Positions 60,068 through 64,000 of a stretch of 64,000 bases of DNA are shown here, piece by piece. The stretch's first letter is position 1, and every line of letters begins with the position of its first letter. The stretch covers positions 36,543,848-36,607,847 of the forward strand of contig OZ020268.1 of assembly GCA_963971225.1 (NCBI GenBank), given 5' to 3'. This stretch comes from Melieria omissa. Lineage: Eukaryota; Arthropoda; Insecta; Diptera; Ulidiidae. The notes beneath the pieces were generated by a model that did not search any database, had not been told where the DNA came from, and saw nothing but the letters and a program-made list of their open reading frames with translations. A program made the position numbers and the translations under genes.

Positions 60068-60499
60068 CTTAGATTGAGCCCGGCCTCGATAGTCCAGCAG
60101 GTAGCGCGCTGGCTTCTCATACCGAGTGCCCCTGGTTCGATTCCTGGCTTGGGCTGGTGAAAAACTCGTCTACTTCTATCGCTATCCACATGAATGAGAT
60201 GAGAATTACAAGAATCGCACAAATGCGCTCTTGGCAGGCAATGGCAAAACCTCCAAGTGTGAAAGGAAGAATTGCCTTAAAAAACCGCCGTTCAGATTCG
60301 GCGTTAAACTGTAGGTCCCCTCCCTCCCTTCTCCTATCCGTTTGAAATGTGTGTTGTAATACATGTTGAAAAAGACAGTGTTGCATACACATTTTAAACG
60401 GGTACAATTTGTGGTATTACAATGGGCCCATAAAGAGGCCTAAGTGTGTCTCATACAGAGGCAGCCACTACAACCTACCTACCTACTTAGATTGAGCCC
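60068..60499 (+). mobile_element. tRNA-derived SINE with LINE-like tail and 14-bp target duplications
   Basis: Perfect direct repeats CTTAGATTGAGCCC flank the element (60068-60081 and 60486-60499). The head begins GGCCTCGATAGTCCAGCAGG, with an A-box-like TAGTCCAGCAGG and a B box GGTTCGATTCC about 45 bases later (60134). The anticodon-loop region CTTCTCATACC resembles a CAT-type tRNA, by inference. The body has GCAGGCAATGGCAAAACCTC, GCCGTTCAGATTCGGCG and AAACTGTAGGTCCCC, shared with the SINE at 36.2 kb. The 3' part, TGTGGTATTACAATGGGCCC, GGCCTAAGTGTGTCT and GGCAGCCAC then ACCT repeats (60410-60485), matches the LINE tail at 3038-3110. No protein is encoded. Length about 404 bp. Confidence 0.9.
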
Positions 60500-61094
60500 A
60501 AAGAACCATTTGCCTTTTGCATTAATTGTCTGAAACTAAACTTAAGTTTCCCTATAGCTTCCAACCTTAAATGAACCTTTTAAATCAGCTGTTTTTTCAG
60601 TTTACACTATTTTCCTGTGAATTCTGAATGTGACACGTCACACATGTTTAGCCAAGAGTTAAAACTTTAAAAGTTTATAAATGTCAATTTGTCTACTGTT
60701 TTGAATAGTTTGATTTTTGGGAGCTTAAGTTGGCTTACTCTCATGATATTTTTTACTACATAATTTTTACTAGAGACGTTCTCAAACAGAAACATTAACA
60801 ATAAAAAATCAGAAAACTTATAGAAAATTTTAAAAACATTACACTGTTTTCGAATTTGTGTAAATTTTACATGTTGTTAAAATTTGTTTGTACAAACGAC
60901 AAACATTTAGAACTTTTTTTATTCGCTTGCTAAAGCATTACGTGCACAAGTTTCGAGTGTAGCGACACATAACGTAATCAGCTGATGTGGCTGCCACATG
61001 GCTTGTGGCTTTAGTATTACATTCTGTTCAGCCAGTAAAGCATTGTGCTCCCAACTTTCAAGTCTGGCGACACTCAACGTAATTATATGATGTG
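60500..61094. other. AT-rich noncoding DNA
   Basis: Nothing recognised. Confidence 0.4.
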
Positions 61095-62480
61095 GCCGTG
61101 AAATAAAATTTGGAAAAATCTGAAATGCAATTTAAAAAATCTGAAATACAATTTAAAAAATCTGAAATACACTTTGAAAAATCGGAAATACGATTTGAAA
61201 AATCTGAAATGCAATTTAAAAATCTGAAATGCAATTAAAAAAATCTGAAATACAATTTGAAATATCTGAAATGCAATTTAAAAAATTTAAAATACAAAAT
61301 GCAAAAATACAAATCTGAAATACATTTTGAACAATCGGAAATACGGTTTAAAAAATCTGAAATACAGTTTGAAAATTCTGAAATTCAATTTGAAAAATCT
61401 GAAATGCAACTTCAAAATTCTAAAATACAATTTGAAAAAATACAAATCTGAAATACAATTTTAATAAACTGAAATACAGTTTGAAAAATCTGAAATACAG
61501 TTTGAAAATTCTGAAATTCAATTTGAAAAATCTGAAACACATTTAAAAAAATCTGAAATACAATTTAAAAAATTTGAAATATAATTTGAATAATCGAAAA
61601 AAAAGGTTGAAAAATCTGAAATACAGTTTGAAAATTCTGAAATTCAATTTGAAAAATCTTAAATGCAATTTCAAAATTCTAAAATACAATTTGAAAAAAT
61701 AGAAATCTGAAATACATTTTGAATAATCTGAAATACGGTTTAAAAAATCTGAAACAAAATTAAAAAAATCTGAAATACAATTTAAAAGATCTGAAATACA
61801 ATTTGAAAAATCTGAAACAAAATTTAATTTGAAAATCTGAAATACAATTTGAATAATCTGAAATACAGTTTAAAAGATCTGGAATATAATTTAAAAAACC
61901 TGAAACAAAATTTGAAAAATCTGAAATACAATTTGAAATATTTGAAATTCAACTTAAATAATCTGAAATACAGTTTGAAAAATCTGAAATAAGTTTGAAA
62001 ATTCTGAAATACAGTTTGAAAATTCTGAAATTCAATTTGAAAATGTGAAATACAATTTGAAAATGTGAAATACAATTTGAAAAATCTGAAATACAATTTA
62101 AAAAATCTGAAATACAATTTGAAAATTTGAAATACAATTTGAAAAAATACAAATCTGAAATACAAATTTTCATAATCTTAAATACAGTTTGAAAAATCTG
62201 GAATACAATATAAAAGATCTTAAATACAATTTTAAAAATCTGAAACAACTTAAAAAATCTGAAATCTGAAAATCTAATTTGAAATACAGTTTGAAAAATC
62301 TGAAATCGGAATTAAAAGATCTGAAATATAATTTGAAAAATCTTAAACAAAATTTAAAAAATCTGAAATACAATTTGAAAAATCTGAAATCAAATTCGAA
62401 AAATCTGAAATGCAATTTAAAAAATCGGAATATCTGAAATTAAATTTGAATTTTCTGATATACAATTTTAAAAGGTGTAC
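61095..62480. repeat. 21-bp minisatellite, about 1.4 kb
   Basis: The unit AATCTGAAATACAATTTGAA plus A repeats some 60-70 times with substitutions and small indels. Because 21 is a multiple of three, long frames appear on both strands (FKLYFRF on the minus, EKSEIQF on the plus). These are by-products, not genes. Confidence 0.95.
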
Positions 62481-64000
62481 AGAATTTTTATGGTGCTCGT
62501 TATTTGCTTCGTGCTATCAGTGCTAAAGATGTGCCAAGTAATTTATTGCATTTTTATTTATATTTATTTACGTTTTAAACTTTACAATTTAAAATCATTG
62601 CTGGCTTTAAGCGACCCGACCAACACTGAGCCCTTTGCTCGATTTGCCGCTCACAGCAGCCGTCTGTCATATTTTTTAATTACGACAAACATAACAAAAG
62701 CCTTAATTTAAATACGGCAGTCACCTTTCGTTGCCTCAAACGCCAAGACCGAGTGGCTTTCACGCCGCGCCACAATGGCCGAACGCTTGCCGGGCACTGG
62801 ATTGTGCGGCGCATTGTGGCGCGGCACTTGGTGGGCGCCACAATTGCGAATGCGTGCGAGTGGCGCGCCAACTGAAACAGAAGCGCGGCTTTGAGTGCCG
62901 CCGACGCAGCACTAAACAACTGCGCGCATTTAAAACTTAATTTTGCGGCCGGCCTAGGAGAAAATAAAAGAAATTAAGTTGTACGACTACGGTGCGTTCG
63001 AACAATGGACGCCCGTATGCGGTCAGACGGAAGTGCGGCAGGTTCGTGCCTGGCCGCTGCTTCCTTGCAATGCGTGCGAAATGGGGTTAACGAGTTGGCG
63101 GTTGTTGTTGTTGTTGTGCTGGTGCGGCTAGGCAATTTTAATTTTCTTAGGGAAATGTTTGCAGCAAATGAGAATTTAAAGAGTTTAAAGCTGCCAACAG
63201 TGATTTGCTGCATTGCCAGTTAGTCAGTTATTTAAAAATGCCGCAAAATTTAACAAATTTATTTTCTCAGTGCTAATAAATGTGTGACACGCCTCTCATT
63301 AAAAATGACACCAGCCACGAATTTTCCTAATCACCCGAATGCATTTTTCCCCGTTGGCAAATTCATTTCTCTACGCGAGCGCTGCGCCTCACGTTCTCAC
63401 ATCGACTGTCAGCGATAGCGTGTAGATTTTAATTAGAGTTTGCTACAAAAAAAAGGAAAATAATTGCAAATCCGGCTGAACTGCAGTGAAAACGCTGCAA
63501 AAGTGTCATAATTAAGAATGCAGACAGGCGGCCCAGAGGCTCAGCTAGACGGAAATCTGTGCGGCAAATGCAGCCGAGCGACTTGGCGATGACGCCGATG
63601 ACGTTGACGCAAGCACAGACGTTGACGACGCCAACGATGACGACCCCAATTTGCGCACTTAGCAGCGCGCGGTAACTTCATACGCGACGCGGCTGTGCAG
63701 CAACCCGTGAACAGCAGCCAGCGCGAGTGCAAAAAATTGCAATGTCATTTTTTTACCCGGTTTATTTTTTGTTATTTTCGCTCTTGCACTGCAAAATTCA
63801 ACGGCAAAGTTAATTAATCCGGCACTTTTTGCCCTGCGATTTGTGGTGTCACTTGTTTTTTAATTTTTTTCCTTTTCATTTTACTTGCACTTTGCACTTT
63901 TTGTGCTTATTGTGTGCGCTTAGTTGCTGATTAACCACAATGTCGACCGGGCCAGCGAGGCGACGAGCTGGAGGATGAGTGCAGGACAGGACGAAATAAA
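62481..64000. other. GC-richer host sequence at the right edge, no confirmed gene
   Basis: 62620-63740 is the most GC-rich noncoding block after the exon, with GCGC-rich and GAC repeats (63590-63640) and a GTT tract. Candidate frames (63005-63223 on the plus, 63541-63732 on the minus) lack domains and splice support. It may be an upstream exon, promoter region or enhancer of the next gene. I cannot decide from sequence alone. Confidence 0.4.

Noticed and set aside
60082..60155. Possible genuine tRNA gene
   Set aside because: The A and B boxes are present, but the cloverleaf is imperfect, it is followed by a SINE body and tail, and it is flanked by target duplications.
61824..62415. Minus-strand Phe/Tyr-rich frames resembling a repeat protein
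   Set aside because: By-product of the 21-bp minisatellite; similar frames occur on the other strand.
63005..63223. 72-codon frame in the GC-rich right edge
   Set aside because: The Val run comes from a GTT repeat; no splice-site or homology support.

Overview
The window reads as a piece of a dipteran nuclear genome, most likely a true fruit fly (Tephritidae) or a close relative. The support is an AT-rich background, CAG/CAA-rich coding sequence with insect-type splice sites, and a transposon load of mariner, a DD41D 'rosa'-like Tc1/mariner element, hAT and TTAA-target MITEs, a Helitron with internal tandem repeats, RNase H-bearing LINEs and tRNA-derived SINEs. Nothing bacterial, organellar or viral was recognised.

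Only one host protein-coding segment is well supported: an exon at 53567-54899 (+). It has a clear polypyrimidine tract and AG acceptor, an ATG at 53793, 369 open codons rich in Gln, Ser, Pro and His, and a phase-0 GTGAGT donor at 54900. The rest of the protein lies beyond the visible exons. I do not recognise the gene. The surrounding sequence looks like long introns or intergenic DNA. A GC-richer transcript-like block at 5880-6675 ends in a good donor and is a speculative upstream noncoding exon.

The remainder is mostly mobile and repetitive DNA. Left third (0-19 kb): a TTAA MITE, two RNase H LINE relics, a degenerate tandem repeat split by a deleted rosa-like element, a 150-bp hAT MITE, a three-deep nest of TIR elements (13876-16340), a foldback repeat, and a TTAA MITE carrying a second rosa-like copy. 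Middle (20-37 kb): a tandem array of TIR units, a LINE 3' relic, an internally deleted mariner, a longer LINE relic on the minus strand, a nonautonomous Helitron, two abutting MITEs and a minus-strand SINE. Right (38-64 kb): strand-asymmetric T-rich and A-rich blocks, long pentanucleotide arrays with higher-order structure, a 143-bp tandem array, the exon, a 261-bp MITE, a 43-bp-stem hairpin, a SINE with perfect 14-bp target duplications and a 21-bp minisatellite.

The most informative relationship is between the LINE 3' ends (2751-3125, 27185-27440 and probably 4036-4770) and the SINE at 60082-60485. They share a roughly 70-bp 3' tail ending in ACCT repeats, as expected if the SINE was mobilised by that LINE's machinery. 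All transposase and reverse transcriptase remnants seen here are broken. No wholly new gene system was identified; the novel-looking items are hairpins, nested elements and tandem arrays.
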